Assembly (NCBI RefSeq): GCF_000701345.1
Contig: NZ_JNIJ01000047.1
Span: 1-50,491, forward strand
From: Bradyrhizobium sp. URHD0069
GTDB lineage: Bacteria; Pseudomonadota; Alphaproteobacteria; Rhizobiales; Xanthobacteraceae
Direction: 5' to 3'
DNA length: 50,491 bases
Shown one piece after another: positions 8,808 through 16,762 of this stretch. How positions within the stretch are numbered: position 1 is the stretch's first letter; every line of letters starts with the position of its first letter. Made by a program: the position numbers and the translations under genes. The notes under the pieces are model-generated. The model was not told the DNA's origin. It did not search any database and was given only the letters and a program-made list of their open reading frames with translations.

Positions 8808-8834
8808 CGCGAAATTTTCGAAATCGATTTCGCG
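8808..8834. promoter_or_regulatory. Dyad upstream of pdhA
   Basis: CGCGAAAT (8808-8815) and ATTTCGCG (8827-8834) form an inverted repeat around a perfect 14-base palindrome, CGAAATCGATTTCG (8819-8832). It lies about 110 bases before the pdhA start, in an AT-richer patch. This is the only strong dyad seen between ftsB-like and pdhA, so it is a candidate operator. The regulator is unknown. Confidence 0.4.
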
Positions 8835-8925
8835 GGTTTTTGAAATTAGCGGACCGCGTCCGGGAAAACTCCGTCATCCCGGCGTCATGGCAGGACGACG
8901 GTGGTTCGGTTGGCACGGATTGAGT

Positions 8926-9243
8926 TCACTTCGGATTGACCGTTCGAATCAAATCGCGCGGATTGACGTAGTCGAGTTGGTAGCGCGCGCGCTCATCGAG
9001 CATATCCGGGTCGACCCGGTCGGATCGCAGCAGCGAAACCCGCTGCTCGCCCTCGGCGCGCTCCCGCTTCAGCCGCGCCAGTTCGGATGTCAGCGCGATG
9101 ATCTCCTGATCGAGCTCCTGCCGCGCGTTCAGCCCATATTTGCCTGTATAGGCGTTGACGCCGAAATAGCCGACCATGGCGGCTGCCATCGTATAGAGGG
9201 CAAGCCCGGTCAGCAGGGATTTGAGTCGCGAGCGAGAAACCAT
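8926..9243 (-). CDS. FtsB/DivIC-type septum formation initiator
   Basis: 105 residues. A short cytosolic basic end (MVSRSRLK), one membrane helix (~10-32) and a periplasmic coiled coil (~40-80, rich in Glu/Leu/Arg heptads), then a conserved-looking LDYVNPRDLIRTVNP tail. This matches the bitopic FtsB/DivIC family that links FtsL and FtsQ in the divisome. Alphaproteobacterial members are commonly found between enolase and pdhA, which fits here. No strong ribosome site is seen before the ATG. Confidence 0.85.
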   Translation of the reverse strand: MVSRSRLKSLLTGLALYTMAAAMVGYFGVNAYTGKYGLNARQELDQEIIALTSELARLKRERAEGEQRVSLLRSDRVDPDMLDERARYQLDYVNPRDLIRTVNPK

Positions 9244-9306
9244 GGGCCGAAGATGCGATGGCCCCGGTTAATGAATTCCTAAAACGGACCGTGCGGCGCC
9301 TCGCCG

Positions 9307-9864
9307 CTATTTGTTCTGCTTTTCGACGAAGGCCGCAAAGGCGTCGACATACTGCTTCAGCGTCTTCTGCAGCGGTTCCTTGACCAGTGCGCCCTTGTCG
9401 TCGAACGCGTCGCCGACGCTGGTCAAATAGATTTCCGGCTGCTGCATGATTTGTCCGGAAATGCCCGGCAGGATGTTCTGCAAATGTTTGGCGGCGTTGA
9501 CGCCGCCGAGTGGACCGGGCGAATTGCTGACTATTCCGGTCGGCTTGCCGTTGAATGAGCTCTTGCCATAGGGGCGCGATCCGACGTCGATGGCGTTCTT
9601 CAACACGCCGGGGATCGAGCGATTGTATTCGGGGGTGACGAACAGCACAGCGTTCGACTTCTGCAGCTTTTCGCGGAACGCCAACCAATCGGCGGGCGGC
9701 GTCGCTTCGAGGTCCTGATTGAAAAACGAAAGGTCATGCAAGGTCACGACGTTGAGCTTGAGCGTGTCGGGCGCCATTTTGGCCAGCGCGTTGGCGATCT
9801 TGAGGGTGAAGCTCTCTTTGCGAAGGCTGCCGACAATAACGACAACATTGTGTGGTGTGGTCAT
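9307..9864 (-). CDS. NAD(P)H-dependent FMN reductase (flavodoxin-like)
   Basis: 185 residues, flavodoxin-like fold. The FMN phosphate loop is VGSLRKESFTLKIANAL near the N-terminus; the central TPEYNRSIPGVLKNAIDV motif is typical of the NADPH-dependent FMN reductase/ChrR/azoreductase-like group. Such proteins reduce quinones, azo dyes or metals with FMN as cofactor; the real substrate cannot be told from sequence. AAAGGAAA lies four bases before the ATG. The gene has its own ~130-base upstream region with a hairpin at 9936-9949. Confidence 0.88.
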   Translation of the reverse strand: MTTPHNVVVIVGSLRKESFTLKIANALAKMAPDTLKLNVVTLHDLSFFNQDLEATPPADWLAFREKLQKSNAVLFVTPEYNRSIPGVLKNAIDVGSRPYGKSSFNGKPTGIVSNSPGPLGGVNAAKHLQNILPGISGQIMQQPEIYLTSVGDAFDDKGALVKEPLQKTLKQYVDAFAAFVEKQNK

Positions 9865-9935
9865 CAGATTTCCTTTTGATGCGGGCGCCGGATTGGCTTG
9901 CCCGTCAACTCAGCTATGTCACGACACAATCCAAG

Positions 9936-9949
9936 TGCATGAACATGCA
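9936..9949. promoter_or_regulatory. Short inverted repeat upstream of the FMN reductase
   Basis: TGCATG-AA-CATGCA, a perfect 6-base inverted repeat about 75 bases before the FMN reductase start. It could be an operator half-site pair. Nothing else supports this. Confidence 0.25.
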
Positions 9950-9994
9950 AAGGCAGCGCATGGGCACGGATTGCGGCTCGAGTGGGCTGAAATC

Positions 9995-11137
9995 TCACCC
10001 GCCCTTGTGCGGATTGATCAGGTATTTTTCGCCGGTCGCGCGCTTGCCGTAGATGGCGATGTGGTTCAGCTGCAGCGCCTCCTGCAATGACACCACCTGC
10101 GTGTAGTGGCTGGCGAACGTCGTCTTGAGCTCGGCGACCACCCGCTGTCGCAGCCTCGCGCCCTCGGCCGGCCCGATTTTTTGCAGGAACGGAAACAACA
10201 GCCAGCCACCGACACCCCAGGCCATTCCGAACGCCCGGTTCAACTCCAGGGGACGAGGATCAAGGCTGCCATAGATATAGACCTGCTTGTGCACGTTCGA
10301 TCCATAGCGGCTGTAGGCTTTGGCGGTTTTGTTGATGGCCGTTTCCATGCAGGTCAGAATTTGGCCGGCAAGCCTGCCGCCGCCGATGGCATCGAACGCC
10401 AGCGTCGCACCGGTTTCGACCAGCGCATTGGTCAGATCGTCCATGAAAGTCGGCGAAGTGGAATCGACGACATATTTCGCCCCGATCTTGCGCAGGATGT
10501 CGGCTTGCGGCGGGCTGCGCACGATGTTGACGAGGCCGATGCCGTCCTTGATGCAAATCTTGTTGAGCATCTGACCGAGATTCGACGCGGCCGCGGTATG
10601 CACCAGGGCCTTGTGACCTTCGCGCCGCATGGTCTCGACCATGCCGAGCGCCGTCAGCGGATTGACGAAGCAGGACGCGCCTTCGGCCGGCGTGATGCCG
10701 GCGGGCAGCGGCAGGCATTCATTCACTTTCAAAGTGCGATACTGAGCGTACATCGCGCCGCCGATCATCGCGACGGTCTTGCCCATCAGCGCCTTTGCCG
10801 CGTCCGACGATCCGGTCTTGATCACCACCCCGGCGCCCTCGTTGCCGACCGGCATCGATTCATCAAGCCGCGCGGCCATGGCTTTCATCGCTGCCTCCGG
10901 CACTTTCGCGGTAATCACCGGCGCATCCTTCGTGCCCGACGCTTTGGCAGTCGACATATCGGCGGCACCGACCAGGAGCCCCAGGTCTGACGGATTGATC
11001 GGCGAAGCCTCGACACGCACGACGAGTTCATCGGGGCCGGGTTCAGGCGTCGAGACATTGGTCAACGATATCTCGAGTTCGCCGCTCTTCTTGATCAGCG
11101 AGCGAAGCTGAAGCCCGGTCTTGCCGTCGGTGCTCAT
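9995..11137 (-). CDS. MDR-superfamily zinc-binding-type dehydrogenase / quinone oxidoreductase-like
   Basis: 380 residues of the medium-chain dehydrogenase/reductase fold. The GroES-like N-terminal half contains VRVEASPINPSDLGLLVG and VGNEGAGVVI; the Rossmann half begins near LVHTAAASNLGQMLNKIC. The cysteine cluster for structural zinc is absent, so the quinone oxidoreductase/enoyl reductase side of the superfamily is more likely than classical zinc alcohol dehydrogenase. GGGAGG is seven bases before the ATG. It follows eno by 46 bases and may be read with it. Confidence 0.85.
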   Translation of the reverse strand: MSTDGKTGLQLRSLIKKSGELEISLTNVSTPEPGPDELVVRVEASPINPSDLGLLVGAADMSTAKASGTKDAPVITAKVPEAAMKAMAARLDESMPVGNEGAGVVIKTGSSDAAKALMGKTVAMIGGAMYAQYRTLKVNECLPLPAGITPAEGASCFVNPLTALGMVETMRREGHKALVHTAAASNLGQMLNKICIKDGIGLVNIVRSPPQADILRKIGAKYVVDSTSPTFMDDLTNALVETGATLAFDAIGGGRLAGQILTCMETAINKTAKAYSRYGSNVHKQVYIYGSLDPRPLELNRAFGMAWGVGGWLLFPFLQKIGPAEGARLRQRVVAELKTTFASHYTQVVSLQEALQLNHIAIYGKRATGEKYLINPHKGG

Positions 11138-11183
11138 CGTAAAACCTCCCGATTTAGTTTTTGATTCTGAACGTGTTGCGGCT

Positions 11184-12467
11184 TCACGCCAGCGCTCTCA
11201 GCGCCGCCCTGCCCGCATATTTCGCCTGGGTGCCCAGTTCCTGCTCGATGCGCAATAGCTGATTGTATTTCGCCGTGCGATCGGAGCGCGCCAGCGAGCC
11301 GGTTTTGATCTGGCCGCAATTGGTGGCGACCGCGAGGTCGGCGATGGTGGAATCTTCGGTCTCGCCCGACCGGTGCGACATCACGGCGGTGTAGCCGGCC
11401 TTGTAAGCCATCTCGACCGCATCAAGCGTCTCCGTCAACGTGCCGATCTGGTTGACCTTGATCAGAATGGAATTGGCGCGACCGTTCTTGATGCCGTCGG
11501 CCAGCCGCGTCACGTTGGTGACGAACAGGTCGTCGCCGACCAGCTGACATTTGCCGCCGATGAGGTCTGTCAATTCCTTCCAGCCGTCCATGTCGTCTTC
11601 GGACATGCCGTCCTCGATCGAGACGATCGGATAGCGCGACGCAAGATCGGCGAGATACTTTGCTTGTTCGGAACGCGAGCGGGTCTTGTTCTCGCCGCCA
11701 TAGACGTAATTGCCGTCCTTGAAGAATTCGGTCGCGGCGCAATCCAGTGCCAGCATGACGTCGCCACCGGCCTTGTAACCCGCCTTGCCGATCGCAGCCA
11801 TGACGAATTCGAGGGCTGCGTCCGCCGACGGCAGGTTCGGCGCGAAGCCGCCCTCGTCGCCGACATTGGTGTTGTGGCCAGCTTTTTTCAGTTCCGATCG
11901 CAGGGTGTGGAAAATTTCCGAGCCGCAGCGCAGCCCTTCCGCGAAAGTTTTGGCACCGACCGGCATGATCATGAATTCCTGGAAGTCGATCGGATTGTCG
12001 GCGTGCACGCCGCCATTGATGATGTTCATCATCGGCACCGGCAAGGTGCGCGCCGAGGTGCCGCCGACGTAGCGATACAGCGGCAGGTCGCTGGACTGAG
12101 CGGCGGCCTTGGCGCAGGCGAGCGAGACGCCGAGAATGGCATTGGCCCCGAGACGGCTCTTGTTGGGCGTGCCGTCGAGATCAATCATGATTTGATCGAT
12201 CTGCACCTGCGCTTCGGCAGCCATGTCGCTCAGCGCCTCGAAGATCTCGCCATTGACGGCTTCGACCGCCTTCTGCACACCCTTGCCGAGATAGCGCGTC
12301 TTGTCGCCGTCGCGCAGTTCGACCGCCTCATGCGCGCCGGTAGAGGCCCCCGACGGCACGGCGGCGCGGCCCAGCGAGCCGTCTTCCAGCATGACATCGA
12401 CCTCGACGGTGGGATTGCCCCGGCTATCGAGAATTTCGCGGCCGATGATGTCGATGATGGCTGTCAT
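11184..12467 (-). CDS. eno: Enolase
   Basis: Converts 2-phosphoglycerate to phosphoenolpyruvate. 427 residues, full length. N-terminal IIGREILDSRGNPTVEVDV, the SGASTGAHEAVELRDGD loop, metal ligands in the LALDCAATEF and SIEDGMSEDDMDGW regions, and the signature ILIKVNQIGTLTETLDA and SHRSGETEDS are all intact. Cytosolic homodimer. It heads a leftward pair with the MDR oxidoreductase. Confidence 0.98.
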   Translation of the reverse strand: MTAIIDIIGREILDSRGNPTVEVDVMLEDGSLGRAAVPSGASTGAHEAVELRDGDKTRYLGKGVQKAVEAVNGEIFEALSDMAAEAQVQIDQIMIDLDGTPNKSRLGANAILGVSLACAKAAAQSSDLPLYRYVGGTSARTLPVPMMNIINGGVHADNPIDFQEFMIMPVGAKTFAEGLRCGSEIFHTLRSELKKAGHNTNVGDEGGFAPNLPSADAALEFVMAAIGKAGYKAGGDVMLALDCAATEFFKDGNYVYGGENKTRSRSEQAKYLADLASRYPIVSIEDGMSEDDMDGWKELTDLIGGKCQLVGDDLFVTNVTRLADGIKNGRANSILIKVNQIGTLTETLDAVEMAYKAGYTAVMSHRSGETEDSTIADLAVATNCGQIKTGSLARSDRTAKYNQLLRIEQELGTQAKYAGRAALRALA

Positions 12468-12643
12468 GCTCTTTGCACTTCCCTGCGTGGTTCTAGCTGG
12501 CTCGGAGGCGTCTTACACGGCACGCAAGGAAATGTGAACGCTTGACCCGCAGCCCTGGCCTGACGGGCGGACATCGTCAGGTTATGCTGGCCGAGGTTGA
12601 TTTTCGCGTCGAAACCTTCCTTCTCATAGAACGGGGTAACGCA

Positions 12644-13636
12644 ATGAATCGCCGCCAATTTCTCAACTCGACCGCCGCCGGAATCCTTGCCGCGCCGGTA
12701 TTGCTGCGCACCGCCGTCGCACAGGAAGGCCCGTTTCGGGTGAAATATTATCCGGTCGCCGCCGGTATGGGCTCGCGCGATGTGACGCCCGCGCCCGATG
12801 GCACGATCTGGTTCTGTGGTCAGCGAAATGGCACGCTGGGACGGCTCGATCCACGGGACGGCTCGTTCAAACTGGTCAATCTCGGCAAAGGCGCGGCACC
12901 CCATGGGGTCGTCATCGGACCTGACGGCGCGCCATGGGTGACCGAGGGCGGACAAAATGCGATTGCGCGTGTCGACCCCGGCGATCACCGGGTCACTCTG
13001 TTCCGCCTGCCCGAAAAGCAGGCTTACGCCAACCTCAACACCGCCGTTTTCGACAAGAGCGGGATCTACTGGTTCACCGGCCTTTTCGGCATTTACGGTC
13101 GCCTCGATCCGAAGTCGGGTGACATGACGGTGTTTAGGGCACCCCGAGGCGCCGGGCCTTACGGCATGACGGTCACGCCGAAGGGTGACGTCTGGTACGC
13201 CTCGCTGATCGGCAATCATATCGCCAAGATCGATCTGGCGACCGGGAATGCCAGGGTTGTCGAGCCGCCGACGCCCAATCAGGGTGCACGGCGGATATGG
13301 TCGGATTCCAGAGGCCGCCTCTGGGTCAGCGAATGGAACAGCGGCAACGTCTCGGTGCACGATCCTGCCGACGGCTCCTGGAAAGCCTGGAAGCTGCCGG
13401 GCGACAGCCCGCAGACCTATTCGGTCTATGTCGATGACAAGGACAAGGTCTGGCTCACCGATTTCTCGGCGAATGCGATCGTGCGTTTCGATCCGCTGAC
13501 AGAAAAATTCAATGTGTTCGTAAGCGACAGGCCGGGCGCCAATGTACGGCAAATGGACGGCAGGCCCGGAGAAGCCTGGGGCGGTGAATCCGGCACGGAC
13601 CGCCTGGTCGTGATCCAGACTGTCGCGCCTGCGTGA
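12644..13636 (+). CDS. Tat-exported beta-propeller protein (virginiamycin B lyase/SMP-30-like)
   Basis: 330 residues from ATG 12644; an in-frame start at 12542 would bury the export signal. The N-terminus MNRRQFLNSTAAGILAAP...AVAQ is a twin-arginine signal. The mature part is made of repeated blades with the pattern 'ITPDGxxWFT/WxxDSRGRLWVSE', e.g. DVTPAPDGTIWFCGQ, GVVIGPDGAPWVTEGG, GMTVTPKGDVWYAS, RIWSDSRGRLWVSEW. This is the streptogramin-lyase/NHL-like propeller family. True lyase activity is not implied; most rhizobial members have no known substrate. It is divergent from eno with ~176 bases between. Confidence 0.82.
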   Translation: MNRRQFLNSTAAGILAAPVLLRTAVAQEGPFRVKYYPVAAGMGSRDVTPAPDGTIWFCGQRNGTLGRLDPRDGSFKLVNLGKGAAPHGVVIGPDGAPWVTEGGQNAIARVDPGDHRVTLFRLPEKQAYANLNTAVFDKSGIYWFTGLFGIYGRLDPKSGDMTVFRAPRGAGPYGMTVTPKGDVWYASLIGNHIAKIDLATGNARVVEPPTPNQGARRIWSDSRGRLWVSEWNSGNVSVHDPADGSWKAWKLPGDSPQTYSVYVDDKDKVWLTDFSANAIVRFDPLTEKFNVFVSDRPGANVRQMDGRPGEAWGGESGTDRLVVIQTVAPA

Positions 13637-13872
13637 CATTTTCCGCGGCTTTGCCGTTGCAGCATGGTGGCTGCTCCCGCCGTCGCGGCGCAAGACGGGA
13701 GCGGCTGTTCGCACCCTGTCGCGCCTGCCATGGCCTTGGATGTCGGTGCGCGGCATCGAGAATGCCGCCGAACGGCGATCCTGGTGCGCCCTCTCGCAGA
13801 CCCCTCCTCGCGTGACGGTTGACGGCGGCATCCGCTTGCGTCCATGTCTCCGCTCGCACGGGGATATAAACG

Positions 13873-14325
13873 ATGGCTCGAAAATCATTGCAGCTTGGCC
13901 GCGCCGTGGAATGGCCGCGCACGCCGGATGAAGCAAAGCTCGACCGGGTCTCCAATCCGCAGCGGGATACGAACTACGTGGTTCGGTTCACCGCGCCGGA
14001 GTTCACCTCGCTCTGCCCGGTCACCGGCCAGCCGGATTTCGCACATCTCGTGATCGACTATGTACCCGGACAATGGTTGCTGGAATCGAAATCCCTGAAG
14101 CTCTATGTCGCAAGCTTTCGCAATCACGGCGCGTTTCACGAGGACTGCACGGTGGCGATCGGCAAGAGAATATCAGCCGAGATCAAGCCGAAATGGCTGC
14201 GCATCGGCGGCTATTGGTATCCGCGCGGCGGCATTCCGATCGACGTGTTCTGGCAGACCGGCAGACTGCCGAAGGGAATGTGGATTCCGGATCAGGGCGT
14301 CGCGCCCTATCGCGGGCGCGGATAA
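13873..14325 (+). CDS. queF: NADPH-dependent 7-cyano-7-deazaguanine reductase
   Basis: Reduces preQ0 to preQ1 in queuosine biosynthesis. 150 residues, the short (type I) single-domain form. The nucleophile is C48 in FTSLCPVTGQPDF with D55 next to it; the QueF motif ESKSLKLY (71-78) and FRNHGAFHED follow. The ATG at 13873 gives the expected family length. No riboswitch-like structure was recognised in the 236 bases upstream. Confidence 0.95.
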   Translation: MARKSLQLGRAVEWPRTPDEAKLDRVSNPQRDTNYVVRFTAPEFTSLCPVTGQPDFAHLVIDYVPGQWLLESKSLKLYVASFRNHGAFHEDCTVAIGKRISAEIKPKWLRIGGYWYPRGGIPIDVFWQTGRLPKGMWIPDQGVAPYRGRG

Positions 14326-14350
14326 CCCCGCCCGCAGCTGGGATGCGAAC

Positions 14351-14378
14351 AATAGTCATTGATCAATAGCCATTGATC
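14351..14378 (+). repeat. Two-copy 14-base tandem repeat behind queF
   Basis: AATAGTCATTGATC is followed directly by AATAGCCATTGATC, one mismatch in 14. It is 25 bases after the queF stop. It may be a protein-binding site or chance. Confidence 0.6.
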
Positions 14379-14413
14379 ACGTCGATACACCGTGCAATGT
14401 CCGATATTCGAGG

Positions 14414-14632
14414 GATATTGTTGCAAAAGTCGAAAATCGAACAACCCAAAAAACCTCGCGGAAGTTGATCTTTGGGCTTCTCTCCGGCTGCGTCGCCCTT
14501 TCGCGGCACGGCGGAGACTCGTGATCGATTTTGGAAGAAACGGTATGGTCCCCCACGTCGCCGCGCTCGAAACGCATCAGCGGTTCTACAAATTTTCGTT
14601 CGTCACCTCAAAAAGGCTTTTGCAACAATATC
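14414..14632. repeat. Segment bounded by 16-base perfect inverted repeats
   Basis: GATATTGTTGCAAAAG (14414-14429) has its exact reverse complement CTTTTGCAACAATATC at 14617-14632. The enclosed ~187 bases are AT-richer than the neighbours and contain a further pair (CGAAAAT 14431-14437 / ATTTTCG 14592-14598) and an inner TCTCCG...CGGAGA hairpin. The layout resembles a miniature inverted-repeat element. No clear target duplication is visible. An 88-codon frame (14392-14658) crosses it but shows no family features and no ribosome site. Nothing else was found in the 430 bases between queF and the cyclase gene. Confidence 0.6.
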
Positions 14633-14755
14633 TGCCAACAGGCGACATGACGGATTAAATCAAGTGCTGCGATCGCTCATCCAGGTTTGCTTTCCGCGGC
14701 CCTTTTCGCTGCGGGACATCTGCCGAAAGGATTGTAGTGAAGTGGCGGTTCGCAG

Positions 14756-16498
14756 TCATTTCATCTCGCCGGCCGCGAGGCGGACGCCCTCGACGCGGAG
14801 CGCGTTATCCTCCGGCCGGGTCCAGGGCATCTGCTGATAACGAGGGTCCCGAACCTGCACGCGAGATAGAACGTCGCGTGCTTCGTCGAGACGCCCTAGA
14901 TCGGCCAGGGACGCGGCGATCAACACTTGGGCCTGGGTAAATCCCGGACGCAGGCGAACAACCTGGTGCAGGGTCTCCAAAGCGGCATCGAATTTTCGCG
15001 AATTAAATTGGATGACCCCGGTCCAGACGGTCCAAAGCCAAGTCAGAGGATCGTGCGGGCTGGCGCGCATCGCCTGCCGCAGCCGATCGAGCGCTTCTTC
15101 GCGATATCCGCCAAACCCCAAGACACAACCGAGCATGCTGATCACGAAAGAGCTGTTTGAATTGAGCACGAGCGCGGTACGGGCTTCGGCGATCGCCGCC
15201 TCCCATTCGCCATCCCACATCCTCATATGCGCCAGGACAGCGTGCGCCGTCGCATCCTTGTCGTCGAGCGAAACCGCAATGCGCGCTTCTTCGAGCGGTA
15301 TTCCTTGAACCTCCGAGAAGGGGCGCGTCGAGAAGTGCCAGATCTCCCATTGGAGAGCCAGCGCGTATCCGTAATGGCCGGGAGCGAAATTCGGATCGAG
15401 CGCGATGGCTTGGCGAAAAAAGGTCTGTGCGGTCTGGTTTTCCTCCGGTCCGTATTTGTTGAAGTGCCAAAGTCCTCGCTGGTAGGCTTCCCAAGCATCG
15501 AGCCGCTCCGGCGGCTTGCGCAACACTCGCTGCTGCTCGGCCTCGGCCAGCGCCGGCTCGATGACTCCCGCAACACTCGCCGTGATCTCGTCCTGCACGG
15601 CAAAGATATCGCTGAGGTCGCGGTCGTATCGCTCGGCCCAGATATGGGCGCCGGAGGTCGCATCGATCATTTGCGCGGTGACGCGCACCCGATTGCCGCC
15701 CTTGCGCACCGATCCTTCGAGCACATAGCGCACACCCAGTTCGCGCGCCACCTGCTTCACAGCGACTGCTTGGCCCTTGTAGGTGAAGGTCGAGTTGCGA
15801 GCGATCACAAACAGCCAGCGAATGCGGCTCAATTCGGTGATAATATCCTCAACCATGCCATCGGCGAAATATTCCTGCTCGGGATCACCACTCATGTTCT
15901 GGAATGACAGTACGGCGATCGAGGGCTTGTCCGGCAGGGCGAGCGCAGGCCTTTCCCTTGGCGCGCTCCGGCCAATCGGTACGCGATAGACGCGCACCGG
16001 ACGCGCGATGTTCTTGAGTTGCTGCACGCCCATATCCTCGAAGTGGATGGTGAGCTTGTCGCGCACTTGCTGATAGGACGAGTCCGAGATGCAGATGCTG
16101 CCGGGCTCCGCTATACTTTCTAACCGCGCCGCGATATTCACGCCGTCGCCATGAATGTCCTCGGCGTCGATCATGATGTCGCCGAGGTTGATCCCGACGC
16201 GAAACTCGATCCGTTGCTCATCTGTAACATCCGCGTTGCGCTCGGCCATGTCGCGCTGCACGTCCATCGCGCAGCGCACGGCGTCCACCACGCTCGGAAA
16301 CTCGATGAGGATGCCGTCTCCGGTGGTCTTGACGACGCGCCCACGGTGCTCCGCAATCTCCGGGTCCATCAATTCGCGACGGCAGGCCTTCAGGCGTGCG
16401 AGAGTGCCTTCCTCGTCAGCTCCCATGAGTCGGCTATAGCCAGCTACATCGGCGGCCAGGATGGCGGCGAGCTTGCGTTCGATCCGCTCGGGAGGCAC
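14756..16498 (-). CDS. Class III adenylate/guanylate cyclase with TolB-like and TPR region
   Basis: 580 residues from GTG 16498 (VPPERIERKLAAILAADVAGYS), chosen because GAGAGGG precedes it and the upstream 60 codons look like repeat DNA. Residues ~8-180 are a class III cyclase catalytic domain: metal Asp in AADVAGYS and in KTTGDGILIEF, and the N/R transition-state pair in HGDGVNIAARLES; all look intact. Next comes a TolB-like block (FADGMVEDIITELSRIRWLFVIARNS...YVLEGSVRKGGNRVRVTAQMID, ~205-300). The C-terminal half holds degenerate tetratricopeptide repeats. This architecture is frequent in Bradyrhizobium. It would make cAMP from ATP under control of the repeat region. It is 264 bases downstream of the 1830-residue kinase gene on the same strand. 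Confidence 0.9.
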   Translation of the reverse strand: MPPERIERKLAAILAADVAGYSRLMGADEEGTLARLKACRRELMDPEIAEHRGRVVKTTGDGILIEFPSVVDAVRCAMDVQRDMAERNADVTDEQRIEFRVGINLGDIMIDAEDIHGDGVNIAARLESIAEPGSICISDSSYQQVRDKLTIHFEDMGVQQLKNIARPVRVYRVPIGRSAPRERPALALPDKPSIAVLSFQNMSGDPEQEYFADGMVEDIITELSRIRWLFVIARNSTFTYKGQAVAVKQVARELGVRYVLEGSVRKGGNRVRVTAQMIDATSGAHIWAERYDRDLSDIFAVQDEITASVAGVIEPALAEAEQQRVLRKPPERLDAWEAYQRGLWHFNKYGPEENQTAQTFFRQAIALDPNFAPGHYGYALALQWEIWHFSTRPFSEVQGIPLEEARIAVSLDDKDATAHAVLAHMRMWDGEWEAAIAEARTALVLNSNSSFVISMLGCVLGFGGYREEALDRLRQAMRASPHDPLTWLWTVWTGVIQFNSRKFDAALETLHQVVRLRPGFTQAQVLIAASLADLGRLDEARDVLSRVQVRDPRYQQMPWTRPEDNALRVEGVRLAAGEMK

Positions 16499-16599
16499 AG
16501 GCGAGCCCTCTCTTGACCTGTAGCGAAAGCCTAGCCCAAAGGCGGCGTCAGGTACATGGAGGGCGCATCGGCAGAAACCGGGCCCCCATTGAGGTACAT

Positions 16600-16675
16600 G
16601 TCCGCTCCGGGTCAAAAGCTGAAAAGGTCCAGACGAGCATATGTCTTCCGCTTTGCCGCGGCAAAGCCGACGTCG
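16600..16675. repeat. Possible dispersed rhizobial repeat upstream of the cyclase
   Basis: The text TGTCCGCTCCGGGTCA and, downstream of it, TGTCTTCCGCTTTGCC resemble the 'TGTCCGCTT..GGGTCA' filler repeats that occur widely between rhizobial genes and are often mis-called as short proteins. This is from memory of such repeats, not from an alignment. It supports the later GTG start of the cyclase. Confidence 0.3.
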
Positions 16676-16762
16676 CAACTAGAGACCATGGCTTTCAGCT
16701 TGTGAACCAGAGCTGAACTCGCGGCCGAGCCGCCTGTTCTTTGGGCGAGTTACGGGCGCAAC

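Noticed and set aside
11373..12545. 390-codon plus-strand frame
   Set aside because: Antisense of enolase; composition typical of a high-GC shadow.
12464..13936. 490-codon minus-strand frame
   Set aside because: Antisense of the beta-propeller gene; the plus strand has a Tat signal and blade repeats.
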